DNA of 42,847 nucleotides from an uncultured Bacteroidota bacterium (GTDB taxonomy: Bacteria; Bacteroidota; Bacteroidia; Chitinophagales; Chitinophagaceae), in contig CAIRTW010000042.1 in the NCBI GenBank assembly GCA_903881585.1, positions 1 through 42,847 of the forward strand. Reading direction: 5' to 3'. Shown piece after piece: positions 31,503-39,989 of the stretch; position 1 is the stretch's first letter; each line of letters begins with the position of its first letter. The notes under the pieces are model-generated. The model was given only the letters and a program-made list of their open reading frames with translations, was not told the DNA's origin and made no database searches. The position numbers and the translations under genes are program-made.

Positions 31503-32564
31503 ATGGACCTCCGCTACTTCTTCAACCGCGCACGTTATAGCCTGCTGGTGCTGTGGGGGCTGGTTACTTTAGTATTCTTGCTGTTCAATGTATTGCCCGG
31601 CGACCCGGCGCGCCTCACCATGGGCCAGCGTAGCGACCTTGCTTCAATAGCTGCCGCCCGTCACGACCTGAACCTTGACAAGCCGCTGCCCGCCCGCTAC
31701 TTGCTTTACATCAACGACCTGCTTCCCCTAAGCATTAACAACCGCGACAGCGCTTCTAAGCAGTTGTACCACTACCTGCAACTGATACCTGTAACCGCCA
31801 GTAAAGCGCTGGTGCTGAAATGGCCCTACCTGGGCCGCTCCTACCGCACCCACCGCGAGGTCAACGCCATACTCGCAGAGGCATTGCCCGGCACCATAGT
31901 GCTCGCGCTTACCGCCATGACGTTTGCCACCATCATGGGCATACTGCTGGGTGTGCTGGCTGCTTTAAAGAAAGGCACATGGCTGGATACGTCTGCGGTG
32001 GCGGCAAGTGTTGCCGGTATCTCTATGCCCTCGTTCTTTGCAGGCCTCCTCATTGCGTTTGTCTTTGGCTACCTGCTGCACAACTATACCGGCCTCAATA
32101 TGACCGGCAGCCTTTGGGAGAATGACCCAATAACCGGCAGGCACCTGGAATTGAAAAATCTTATCCTTCCGGCATTTGCACTGGGCATCAGGCCACTCGC
32201 CATTATCACCCAGCTCACCCGCAGCGCACTGCTCGATGCTCTTTCGCAAGATTATATCCGCACAGCATATGCAAAAGGATTGTCTAAAACGAAAACAATC
32301 TTTCGGCATGCACTGCCCAATGCGCTCAACCCCGTTATCACTGCGGTCTCAGGTTGGCTCGCCGAATTGCTTGCCGGTTCTTTCTTTGTAGAGTACATCT
32401 TTGGCTGGAAGGGCATAGGTAAAATCACTGTTGACGGTCTTGATAAATTCGACTTCCCGCTGGTAATGGGCGCAGTCTTGCTCACCTCATTCATCTTCAT
32501 TGTTATCAACCTGTTTACAGATATGGTGTATGCGTGGATAGACCCCAGGGTACGATTATCCTGA
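31503..32564 (+). CDS. ABC transporter permease, DppB/OppB type
   Basis: A 353-residue inner-membrane permease for peptides or nickel. It has the family opening LLVLWGLVTLVFLLFNVLPGDPA, the large first periplasmic loop, and the permease coupling motif region RTAYAKGLSKTKTIFRHALPNALNPVI, followed by LLAGSFFVEYIFGWKGIGKI. Normally DppB needs a DppC partner, ATPases and a binding protein; none is beside it here. Either the rest is elsewhere, as is often seen in Bacteroidota, or it is an orphan. It is the only transporter gene at this spot. Confidence 0.93.
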   Translation: MDLRYFFNRARYSLLVLWGLVTLVFLLFNVLPGDPARLTMGQRSDLASIAAARHDLNLDKPLPARYLLYINDLLPLSINNRDSASKQLYHYLQLIPVTASKALVLKWPYLGRSYRTHREVNAILAEALPGTIVLALTAMTFATIMGILLGVLAALKKGTWLDTSAVAASVAGISMPSFFAGLLIAFVFGYLLHNYTGLNMTGSLWENDPITGRHLELKNLILPAFALGIRPLAIITQLTRSALLDALSQDYIRTAYAKGLSKTKTIFRHALPNALNPVITAVSGWLAELLAGSFFVEYIFGWKGIGKITVDGLDKFDFPLVMGAVLLTSFIFIVINLFTDMVYAWIDPRVRLS

Positions 32565-32652
32565 TCCACCTTCGCACTCATTGCTAGTTAATTGACCACT
32601 TTTCAATACTCGTAATTATTTTTTTATTTACATTTAAGTAAATCGACCAATT

Positions 32653-33285
32653 ATGAATAGACCAATCATTTTACTTGCCACGGTATTATTGACTACAGGC
32701 ACCAGTTTCGCCCAAACAGGCGACGTGTGGAAGAAAACAGTTAGCCGCACGATAGACATTTCCCAGAAAGAAGATACGGTCAGGCATCATCTCACGGATG
32801 TCAGCAACGATTCTACTCTGCTGGAAATGATGACCAGTGCTATTAAAAGTGGGAAGCTAATCGCCTACAGTGCCTTCGATCATAATTTTACTTCAAAGCT
32901 CACGGTAAAAGATCTTAAAGAAATGATGAGTTCAAAGATCGATACACAGGTCGTCGTAGACCCGATAAATAATCAGGAAATAACAAAGATAATAGCCCGG
33001 GATTTTGACCCTACACAAATACGCAAATACCGTTTTCTCGAAGAATGGGTATTTAATCCACACACCGGCAAGACAGACATACAGATAACCGGCATAGCAC
33101 CCATGCTGGACGTATATGGTGACGACGGCGTGTACCGTGGCAGCAGGTCTATGTTCTGGGTGAAGTATAACGATGTACACCAAATATTAGCCCGGTATGA
33201 GCAAGCCCACCCTAATCACACGATCAGCTCACTTATATGGGATGATTACTTTTTGAGCGATGTAAAACCCGGAGTACAGAAATGA
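32653..33285 (+). CDS. GldN-like protein, single domain
   Basis: A 210-residue exported protein (signal peptide ending TSFAQ) similar to GldN/PorN, a periplasmic part of the type IX secretion and gliding machine. Matching features: VWKKTVSRTIDISQKED at the start of the mature part (compare the VWR...R.ID..EK of GldN), FDPTQIRKYRFLEEWVFNPHTGK, ITGIAPMLDVYG, SMFWVKYNDVHQILARYEQAHPN and IWDDYFLSDVKP. It is shorter than GldN and lacks the long N-terminal region. It overlaps the next gene by four bases (ATGA). No gldK, gldL or gldM is adjacent. Confidence 0.75.
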   Translation: MNRPIILLATVLLTTGTSFAQTGDVWKKTVSRTIDISQKEDTVRHHLTDVSNDSTLLEMMTSAIKSGKLIAYSAFDHNFTSKLTVKDLKEMMSSKIDTQVVVDPINNQEITKIIARDFDPTQIRKYRFLEEWVFNPHTGKTDIQITGIAPMLDVYGDDGVYRGSRSMFWVKYNDVHQILARYEQAHPNHTISSLIWDDYFLSDVKPGVQK

Positions 33286-34487
33286 ATAAAAAACTTTTCG
33301 GTGTATTGTTGAGCATCTGTACGTCTGTCTTCTGTAGAGCACAAGAGGACCAAAGTTCAATGTATCAATGGAGAAGAACGGTAAGCCGCGAAATTGATGC
33401 ACCGCAAAAAAACATTAATGCAACGCACGACACTTCGCTGGCTGAAATGATAATCCAGGCTGTGAAAGTTGGCGAGTTGCTCGCATATAACAGCTATGAT
33501 GCTGGTTTTTCGCACCAGCTTACCCTGGAAGAGGTATTGGAAACTAACGTTGATTGTCAATTGGATACAATGTATATTATAGATCCAAAAACCGGGAAAG
33601 AAACTGCCATGGCCCCGAAGAAATTTGATTTCAGTAAAATAAAGAAATTCGAGATTCTTGAGGAATGGTCTTTTAACCCACACTCCGGAAAAACGAAGAT
33701 AGAAATTAGTGGCGTAGCGCCTGTGAGGGATATATATGGAGACGATGGTGTTTACCGTGGCAGAGTGCCAATGTTTTTGGTGCGGTATAGCGATGTTAGA
33801 GCAATAATCGTGCGCCATGACCTGATGCATCCCGAAAGAACTATTTCCAGTGAAATTTGGAAAGACTGTTTCTCGAAAGATACGAATATCAACCTGCGAC
33901 AACAAAAAGTAACAAGGCGGATTGACATGGAGGAAAAAGAAGACACAGTTCATCATCATCTCGGCAACGCAAACAAAGACACCTGCCTTTCATTAATGTT
34001 TTATTGCTCAATTCATGCCAACCAAATGGCCGCATACGGCGATCCAAACTTTACTATTGCGGCCGATCTATCTCCCAATACGATCTTACAAACGATGAAA
34101 AAAACTTTTGATGTTGACGAAATTTTCGACCCTGAAACCAATGCGCCTAGGCCAATCAATGTAATGCAGATGGCCGAAACTTATTTTTGTTCACTGCACA
34201 GCTACAAAATATTGGAAGAATGGAAATTCGATCCTGTTCAGGGGAAAACTGAAATTCAGATTACAGGCATTGCCCCCTGTTATTCGCCGTATGATGGCGA
34301 TCCAAATAAAAAACGAGAGTACTACCCTGTTTTTTGGGCAAGATACAATGACACACGCGACATCATTGCCCGCTACGAACAATACCACCCGACTAACACG
34401 ATTGCCGGGCATATTTGGAACGACTACTTTTTCACCGACATAAAACCAACCCCTTTAGAAACATCAGTTAAAAACGAAAAAAAATGA
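33282..34487 (+). CDS. GldN-like protein with two tandem domains
   Basis: A 401-residue exported protein (signal peptide ending FCRAQ) with two GldN-like domains in tandem, about residues 25-205 and 207-385. Both repeat the pattern of the preceding protein: VSREIDAPQKN / VTRRIDMEEKED, FEILEEWSFNPHSGKTKIEISGVAP / YKILEEWKFDPVQGKTEIQITGIAP, FLVRYSDVRAIIVRHDLMHPERTIS / FWARYNDTRDIIARYEQYHPTNTIA. The second domain is closest to the first gene at its HHHLGNANKDT region. A double-domain GldN-like protein is unusual. It overlaps both neighbours by four bases. Interaction with the type IX secretion ring or a separate scaffold is possible. Confidence 0.75.
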   Translation: MNKKLFGVLLSICTSVFCRAQEDQSSMYQWRRTVSREIDAPQKNINATHDTSLAEMIIQAVKVGELLAYNSYDAGFSHQLTLEEVLETNVDCQLDTMYIIDPKTGKETAMAPKKFDFSKIKKFEILEEWSFNPHSGKTKIEISGVAPVRDIYGDDGVYRGRVPMFLVRYSDVRAIIVRHDLMHPERTISSEIWKDCFSKDTNINLRQQKVTRRIDMEEKEDTVHHHLGNANKDTCLSLMFYCSIHANQMAAYGDPNFTIAADLSPNTILQTMKKTFDVDEIFDPETNAPRPINVMQMAETYFCSLHSYKILEEWKFDPVQGKTEIQITGIAPCYSPYDGDPNKKREYYPVFWARYNDTRDIIARYEQYHPTNTIAGHIWNDYFFTDIKPTPLETSVKNEKK

Positions 34488-35461
34488 AGTTCATGAAGTT
34501 AAAGACGTTTTCCTTTTTATGCCTTGCAATAGTTGCCATTCAGGCGACTGCCCAAACACGGCAGGAGACCGTAAATAATTTGTTGACATCTGCAAAGGAG
34601 CAAACTATACGCCCGTCAGGGGCGCTGCTTGTCGGCAACGATGAAGGGCTGCAGTTGCTGTTTTCTGCCGATTCGATCGTGAAAACACAAAACGATACGC
34701 TTGGGCAGGCCGCCATAGCCGATCAGATCGGCTTGTACTATTATGGCAAAGATGCCGATAAATCCATAAAATACTACCTGGAGGCTTACCCGCTTTATAT
34801 GGCTGTTAACAATAAAAAAAGAGTTGTCCAATGTCTGAGTAATATTGCTTTTGCATATGATGAACAGAAACACAACTACCCGGATGCCATAAAATATACA
34901 AAGATGTCCATAGATATTCGCCGGGCGATAATGGACACTCTCGGTACAGGCAATATGTGCAAATATCTCGGTTACCTTCAGGGCAAGACCCATGACTATG
35001 AGGAAGCGAAGAAAAATGTTGCGGAAGCTATCCGGTTGTTTTCGCTTAAAAATTACACACCGGGCATTGCGGTCTGCTACCGAGACCTGGCCACGGTCTA
35101 TGAAGAATCGGGAAATGCGGACTCTTGCATCATCAACATATTGCAGGCGCAGAATATTTGGGCCGGCACCCACGACACACTACGCATTTTCGATGCCAAC
35201 AACATTTTGATAAGGGTATATACCGCAGGAAACAGGCTGCAGGAAGCCGAAAACATATTTCACAAGAACGAGGCGATGATGAATGCCCGGTCTTTGCGGA
35301 ATATGCGTCGGGCATACATGGAGATACTCGACTATTACAAAATATGCCAGGCCTATTTCAGCAAAAAGAAAGACGATAAAATGACAGCCGTATATCTTGC
35401 CAAATACAATGAATACAAAACAGAGGCACAACAAAAAGGCTTTCATTTGGAAGGGTACTAA
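34484..35461 (+). CDS. Exported TPR-repeat protein
   Basis: A 325-residue protein with signal peptide ending IQATAQ. The middle is a series of TPR-like helices: DKSIKYYLEAYPLYMAVNN, VVQCLSNIAFAYDEQKHNYPDAIKYTKMSIDIR, KYLGYLQGKTHDYEEAKKNVAEAIRLF, VCYRDLATVYEESGNADSCIINILQAQNI and more to the end. TPR proteins are protein-interaction scaffolds; no kinase or DNA-binding domain follows. It is the third gene of the GldN-like operon (ATGA overlap), so it probably binds these proteins in the periplasm. The ATG at 34484 or the one three codons later could be the start. Confidence 0.82.
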   Translation: MKFMKLKTFSFLCLAIVAIQATAQTRQETVNNLLTSAKEQTIRPSGALLVGNDEGLQLLFSADSIVKTQNDTLGQAAIADQIGLYYYGKDADKSIKYYLEAYPLYMAVNNKKRVVQCLSNIAFAYDEQKHNYPDAIKYTKMSIDIRRAIMDTLGTGNMCKYLGYLQGKTHDYEEAKKNVAEAIRLFSLKNYTPGIAVCYRDLATVYEESGNADSCIINILQAQNIWAGTHDTLRIFDANNILIRVYTAGNRLQEAENIFHKNEAMMNARSLRNMRRAYMEILDYYKICQAYFSKKKDDKMTAVYLAKYNEYKTEAQQKGFHLEGY

Positions 35462-35603
35462 AGAAAGGCTAAATAATGTTCACCTTGCAGTAACAAAACA
35501 ATCCCTATCTGTCTGCCGGTAGGCAAAGTTCCAAAACCCATTTTGTTATAGTGAGCGAAGCCGAACTACCCAATTCCAATCATTCGCCGTATATTGTCAA
35601 ACC
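35462..35603. repeat. REP-like relics before cvfB
   Basis: This 140-base gap holds ctgtctgccggtaggcaaag (a degenerate TGCCTGCCGGCAGGCA palindrome) near 35508-35527 and agtgagcgaagccgaac near 35552, both of types I know as dispersed repeats in this phylum. Confidence 0.35.
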
Positions 35604-36437
35604 ATGGTAAAAGTAGGCGAATACAATACACTGAAAGTACTTAAGGCAGTTGACTTTGGCATGTACCTAGATGGCGGGGAAGATGAGATACTGCTGCCCA
35701 AAAGATACGTGCCTAGAGACCTTAAGGTAGATGATGAGATCACCGTATTCATCTATCATGATAATGACGGCCGGCTCATAGCCACTACCGATAAGCCTGT
35801 GGCAACCGTGGGCGAGATAGCCATGATGGAAGTAGCCGATGTAAACTCCGCCGGGGCATTTGTGAAGTGGGGAATAATGAAAGATGTGTTTGTACCCATC
35901 TCTCACCAGGAGAACAAAATGCGAGCCGGCGACCGGCGGCTTATCCGGTTGTTCATAGATGCACAAACGGGCCGTGTTACCGGCACCGAGAAAATAGACA
36001 AATACCTGAGCAACTACGAGCTCACGGTAGCCGAGCACGAGCCAGTGGACCTGATTGTGTTCCAAAAAACAGACATTGGCTACAAAGTCATCATCAACAG
36101 CCAGCATATGGGCGTACTGCACTTCAACGAAGTATTCCGCGAACTGGAAGTGGGCGAAAAACTGAAAGGCTTCATCAAGCACATCCGGCCAGATAACAAG
36201 ATAGACGTATCGCCGGGCGTAAAGGGATATACCAAGGTGCTGGGCGAGGAAGAGCATATTATGTCTTACCTGCGGAGCAACAGCGGCTACATGCCATTCA
36301 ACGATAAGTCAAGCCCGGAAGATATTCACGCTACATTTGGCATGAGCAAAAAGACCTTTAAAATGACGCTTGGCGCACTGTACAAAAAAAGGCTGGTGAG
36401 TTTTACACAAACCGGCACGAAGCTCGAAGAATCATGA
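35604..36437 (+). CDS. cvfB: CvfB-type S1 RNA-binding protein
   Basis: A 277-residue cytoplasmic protein matching CvfB/YitL: several S1-like barrels in a row (YNTLKVLKAVDFGMYLDGG, AMMEVADVNSAGAFVKWGIMKDVFVP, LIVFQKTDIGYKVIINSQHMGVLHFNEVF) and a C-terminal winged-helix part (PFNDKSSPEDIHATFGMSKKTFKMTLGALYKKRLV). CvfB binds RNA and affects virulence or stress genes in firmicutes; its role in Bacteroidota is not known. It is monocistronic and 47 bases before the sugar transporter. Confidence 0.92.
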   Translation: MVKVGEYNTLKVLKAVDFGMYLDGGEDEILLPKRYVPRDLKVDDEITVFIYHDNDGRLIATTDKPVATVGEIAMMEVADVNSAGAFVKWGIMKDVFVPISHQENKMRAGDRRLIRLFIDAQTGRVTGTEKIDKYLSNYELTVAEHEPVDLIVFQKTDIGYKVIINSQHMGVLHFNEVFRELEVGEKLKGFIKHIRPDNKIDVSPGVKGYTKVLGEEEHIMSYLRSNSGYMPFNDKSSPEDIHATFGMSKKTFKMTLGALYKKRLVSFTQTGTKLEES

Positions 36438-36484
36438 TCTCGCATTCTTACTTATCAACTTTTTAACTTATCAACTTATCAGGC

Positions 36485-38140
36485 ATGAGCGACATACAAA
36501 AACGGTCATCAAATTCAGGAGCGCTTTCTACGCTGGTAACCGTATTTTTCTTCTGGGGCTTTATTGCTGCCGGCAACGGCGTCTTTATCCCCTTTTGTAA
36601 GCATTATTTTAAGCTGGACCAGTTCCAGTCACAGTTGATCGACTTTGCATTTTACCTGGCTTACTATCTCGGTGCATTGGCGCTTTACTTTATAGCTTCT
36701 GTATTTAAGAAAGATGTTGTAGCCCGCTGGGGATTTAAAAACAGCATTGTCTATGGCCTCATGTTTTCCGCAATAGGAGCCATGGTAATGATACTCGCAG
36801 TGAACGCCAATACATTTCCTGGTATGCTTGCCGGATTGTTTACTGTCGCTTTAGGCTTTTCATTGCAGCAGACTGCTGCCAATCCGTTCGCAACCCTTCT
36901 CGGTCCGCCCGAAACCGGAACACACCGCATTACCCTCGGCGGCGGCATCAATTCCTTCGGCACCATGATAGGCCCTATTATAGTAGCCTTAGCGCTCTTC
37001 GGCACAACGATCGCCAAAGACGACCAGATCAATTCCCTGGGCCTTGATAAAGTGACTATATTATATGCCTGCGTTGGGGCATTGTTCCTGATGGCCGCAG
37101 CGCTCTTCTTCTTTTCTAAAAAACTACCAGCAGGCAAGTACGAAACACAATCAGAGCAATCACCCAAAGCATTGATGGCGCTCGGTATTATGACGCTGCT
37201 GCTCATTTGCGTTTTTGTTCCTGTATTCCGCAGCTACATGGTAGAGACCACTGATCCTGCGGTGTTGGAAACCATTCAAACGGAGCGTTTCCGTTGGCTG
37301 GTGGGTGGCCTCATTTCTATTGTAGGTGTCTTGCTTGTTTCGCTGCTCAGCGCCCGCAAAAATGCGTCCGGCTGGGGGGCTATGCAGTACCCACAGCTGA
37401 TACTCGGCATGCTTGCCATATTCACTTATGTAGGCGTAGAAGTAACTATACAAAGCAACATGGGCGCATTGCTGGAGCAGCCTTTATTCGGAGGATATAC
37501 AGCATCGCAGGTAGCGCCCTTTATTTCACTGTATTGGGGCAGCCTTATGATCGGCCGCTGGACCGGCTCTATAAAAATATTTGAGCCAAAGGGCAGCGTG
37601 AAAACAATACTGTTGTTTATCGTTCCGGTCATTGCTTTCCTGGTAGTGCTTGGTGTAAATTCTATTGCCCAGAATGACATGACCCCATTCTATGGCTATA
37701 TTGTTTGTGTACTCATACAGGCCGTTGCCTTTTATGCCACGCAGGACAAGCCCGCAAAAACACTACAGGTATTTTCTGTGCTCGGAGTGGTCTTCATGCT
37801 CATCGGGCTGTTTACAACTGGCAAGATATCCACCTACGCATTTCTCAGCGGCGGACTGTTTTGTTCCATCATGTGGCCTTGCATATTTGCATTGTCCATT
37901 GCCGGGCTGGGCAAGTACACCGCACAGGGTTCTGCATTCCTCATCATGATGATCTTAGGCGGCGCTATCATACCACCATTGCAGGGAAAACTTGCAGACC
38001 TTAAAGCCATCGGCATTCACCAGTCATACTGGGTGCCCGTTATCGGCTTTGCATACCTGGCATGGTTCGGTTTCTCGGCAAAGCGCATCTTACAAAAACA
38101 AGGCATTGACTATGACGCAACCATTGGCGCTGGGCATTGA
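36485..38140 (+). CDS. FHS-family sugar MFS transporter (FucP-like)
   Basis: A 551-residue sugar:H+ symporter-type MFS protein of the FucP/GluP group. Seen: FFFWGFIAAGNGVFIPFCKHYF in helix 1, FAFYLAYYLGALALY, SLQQTAANPFATLLGP in the helix-4 to 5 region, and GGGINSFGTMIGPI. It is longer than the usual 400-440 residues; the extra part seems to be additional hydrophobic segments and a longer central region near residues 225-300. It overlaps the start of the ROK kinase by 29 bases, so uptake and phosphorylation of one sugar, perhaps glucose, are likely coupled. Confidence 0.92.
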   Translation: MSDIQKRSSNSGALSTLVTVFFFWGFIAAGNGVFIPFCKHYFKLDQFQSQLIDFAFYLAYYLGALALYFIASVFKKDVVARWGFKNSIVYGLMFSAIGAMVMILAVNANTFPGMLAGLFTVALGFSLQQTAANPFATLLGPPETGTHRITLGGGINSFGTMIGPIIVALALFGTTIAKDDQINSLGLDKVTILYACVGALFLMAAALFFFSKKLPAGKYETQSEQSPKALMALGIMTLLLICVFVPVFRSYMVETTDPAVLETIQTERFRWLVGGLISIVGVLLVSLLSARKNASGWGAMQYPQLILGMLAIFTYVGVEVTIQSNMGALLEQPLFGGYTASQVAPFISLYWGSLMIGRWTGSIKIFEPKGSVKTILLFIVPVIAFLVVLGVNSIAQNDMTPFYGYIVCVLIQAVAFYATQDKPAKTLQVFSVLGVVFMLIGLFTTGKISTYAFLSGGLFCSIMWPCIFALSIAGLGKYTAQGSAFLIMMILGGAIIPPLQGKLADLKAIGIHQSYWVPVIGFAYLAWFGFSAKRILQKQGIDYDATIGAGH

Positions 38141-39053
38141 TATCGGCGGCACAAATACATCGTTTGGCATCGTGAACCGGCGCGGCGAGATCGTCTCCAA
38201 AGGCAGCATGTCCACCACAGGGCATGCTACCACGCATGACTATTTTACTGCAATGAAGCAAGTGCTTACGCCCTTCATAGCCGAGTTCGGCAGAGAGAAC
38301 ATCAACGGAATTGGCATTGGTGCACCCAATGGCAATTTCTTCACCGGTGAGATCGTGTTCGCACCCAACCTCCCGTGGCGCGGGGTTATACCTATAGCCA
38401 AAACAGTAAGTGAAATGTTTGGTTTGAAAGCCACACTAACGAATGATGCAAACGCAGCGGCCATAGGCGAGATGATGTATGGCGCAGCCAAGGGCATGAA
38501 AGATTTTATCCTCGTAACACTCGGCACAGGAGTAGGCAGCGGCTTCGTGGCCAATGGCCAGATGATCTACGGCAATGACGGCTTTGCAGGCGAGTTGGGC
38601 CATGTAATTGCAGTGCGCGATGGCCGCAAATGCGGTTGCGGCCGCAATGGCTGCCTCGAGGCATATGCCTCTGCTACGGGTATTGTCCGCACGGCCAATG
38701 AATGGTTGGATGAAAGAAACACAGATACAATATTGAGAGCAGAGATAGGGAAGATAACCGCTAAGCTGATTCATGAAGCTGCAGAAAAAGGAGATGCTTT
38801 TGCATTGCAACTGTTCGACTACACCGCAAAAATATTAGGGCAGACATTGGCAGATATGGTTGCCATCACCTCACCCGAAGCCATCATTTTCTTTGGTGGA
38901 TTGGCCCAGGCAGGCGAACTGTTGCTCGGCCCGGTCCATCGCTACATGGAAGAAAACATGCTCAACATCTTTCAGAATAAAGTGGCCCTGCTGCAATCTG
39001 CTCTGCCTGATGCCGATGCTGCGATATTGGGAGCGAGCGCATTGGCGTGGTAA
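38112..39053 (+). CDS. ROK family sugar kinase (glucokinase-like)
   Basis: From ATG at 38112 (MTQPLALGIDIGGTN) this is 313 residues. The longer ORF start at 37992 lies in the transporter gene and adds no homologous sequence. ROK marks: the ATP-binding LGIDIGGTNTSFGIV, NDANAAAIGE, VTLGTGVGSGFV and the zinc motif CGCGRNGCLEAYAS preceded by GHVIAV. It phosphorylates a hexose or N-acetylhexosamine; context with the FucP-like transporter favours glucose or a similar sugar. It overlaps the transporter gene by 29 bases. Downstream is a REP-like pair. Confidence 0.92.
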   Translation: MTQPLALGIDIGGTNTSFGIVNRRGEIVSKGSMSTTGHATTHDYFTAMKQVLTPFIAEFGRENINGIGIGAPNGNFFTGEIVFAPNLPWRGVIPIAKTVSEMFGLKATLTNDANAAAIGEMMYGAAKGMKDFILVTLGTGVGSGFVANGQMIYGNDGFAGELGHVIAVRDGRKCGCGRNGCLEAYASATGIVRTANEWLDERNTDTILRAEIGKITAKLIHEAAEKGDAFALQLFDYTAKILGQTLADMVAITSPEAIIFFGGLAQAGELLLGPVHRYMEENMLNIFQNKVALLQSALPDADAAILGASALAW

Positions 39054-39055
39054 AT

Positions 39056-39199
39056 CACCCCCCTGCCCCTAAAGGGGAGTGCTATGATCAGGAACATTAG
39101 GGGTTTTGTCCTTTTTTGAAGTTTTTACAGAATACGCTGATCTTTATTCAAAAGCTAAATATCTTTACCTCAAAGCGCTCCCCTTCAGGGGCTGGAGTG
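39056..39199. repeat. Inverted REP-like pair before tadA
   Basis: cccctgcccctaaaggggag (within 39056-39082) and gcgctccccttcaggggctg (within 39175-39199) are imperfect inverted relatives 92 bases apart. The right arm lies in the upstream extension of the tadA ORF, which argues for the later start at 39217. Confidence 0.6.
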
Positions 39200-39216
39200 T
39201 TATAGGACCTGGTTTT

Positions 39217-39654
39217 ATGGACGACACACACTTTATGAAAGAAGCCCTGAAGCAAGCCAGGGAAGCTTATGACGCCGGTGAGGTGCCGGTGGGTGCAGTA
39301 GTGGTATGGGACAATAAGATAATCGCCCGCGGCCACAACCAGGTGGAAAGGCTGAACGATAGTACCGCCCATGCGGAGATGATCGCGCTTACGTCTGCTT
39401 TCAATACACTGGGAAGCAAATACCTGCCCGAAGCCGTGCTTTATGTGACGGTTGAACCCTGCCTCATGTGTTGTGGGGCTATGTACTGGTCCAAAATAAA
39501 GCGCATAGTATATGGGGCAGAGGATGTAAAGAATGGCTACCGCAAAACTACCGGCGAGAACTTTCCTTTTCATCCGAAAGCAGAAGTAACGAAAGGTATA
39601 CTTGCCGATGAATGTGCGCAGTTAATGAAAGACTTTTTTATAGCAAGAAGATAA
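39217..39654 (+). CDS. tadA: tRNA-specific adenosine deaminase
   Basis: From ATG at 39217 (MDDTHFMKEALKQ) this is 145 residues, normal for TadA, which makes inosine at the wobble position of tRNA-Arg(ACG). The zinc deaminase motifs are present: TAHAEMIAL and EPCLMCCGAMYWSKI. The upstream 37 codons in the ORF track contain a dispersed repeat and no family sequence. A broader nucleoside deaminase role is possible. Its stop overlaps the start of the Rieske gene (taATG). Confidence 0.93.
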   Translation: MDDTHFMKEALKQAREAYDAGEVPVGAVVVWDNKIIARGHNQVERLNDSTAHAEMIALTSAFNTLGSKYLPEAVLYVTVEPCLMCCGAMYWSKIKRIVYGAEDVKNGYRKTTGENFPFHPKAEVTKGILADECAQLMKDFFIARR

Positions 39655-39989
39655 TGTTTTACAACTGGTATAAAATAGAAGGGGCTCATTTTTCTTCATT
39701 GGAGGAAAATAAACTCACGGAAACAACTGTTTCTGTAAAACGAATAGGTCTGTTGAAAAGGAACGGCAAAATTTATGCCTTCACCGCACTTTGCCCGCAC
39801 GCCGGCGCACCGTTATGCACCGGCTGGATCGATAGCCTGGGCCGCATATTTTGCCCCGACCACAAGTACCGCTTCGACCCCGCCAATGGCCGCAACACCA
39901 CCGGTGAAGGCTACAAACTATTTACGTACCCTGCTGAAGTAAGGGACGATGAAATTTTTGTTGGTATCTTAGATCAAACAACCGTATGA
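39654..39989 (+). CDS. Rieske [2Fe-2S] ferredoxin-like protein
   Basis: From ATG at 39654 (MFYNWYKIEG) this is 111 residues. Both cluster-binding boxes are present: CPHAGAPLC (CxH) and CPDHKYRFDPANGRNT (CxxH). It is a small soluble Rieske ferredoxin as used in dioxygenase-type electron transfer; here the partner is unknown, as neighbours are tadA and an S66 peptidase. It overlaps both neighbours by one and four bases, so all three are one transcript. Confidence 0.93.
   Translation: MFYNWYKIEGAHFSSLEENKLTETTVSVKRIGLLKRNGKIYAFTALCPHAGAPLCTGWIDSLGRIFCPDHKYRFDPANGRNTTGEGYKLFTYPAEVRDDEIFVGILDQTTV

Noticed and set aside
33357-33959. Reverse ORF of 200 codons
   Set aside because: Antisense shadow of the two-domain GldN-like gene.
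35667-36257. Reverse ORF of 196 codons
   Set aside because: Antisense shadow of cvfB; no motif of its own.
37992-38111. Upstream extension of the ROK kinase ORF
   Set aside because: The 40 extra codons lie inside the transporter gene and do not match ROK proteins; the start at 38112 gives the normal IDIGGTN opening.
39106-39216. Upstream extension of the tadA ORF
   Set aside because: It contains a dispersed repeat and no TadA sequence; the family begins at MDDTHFMKEAL.
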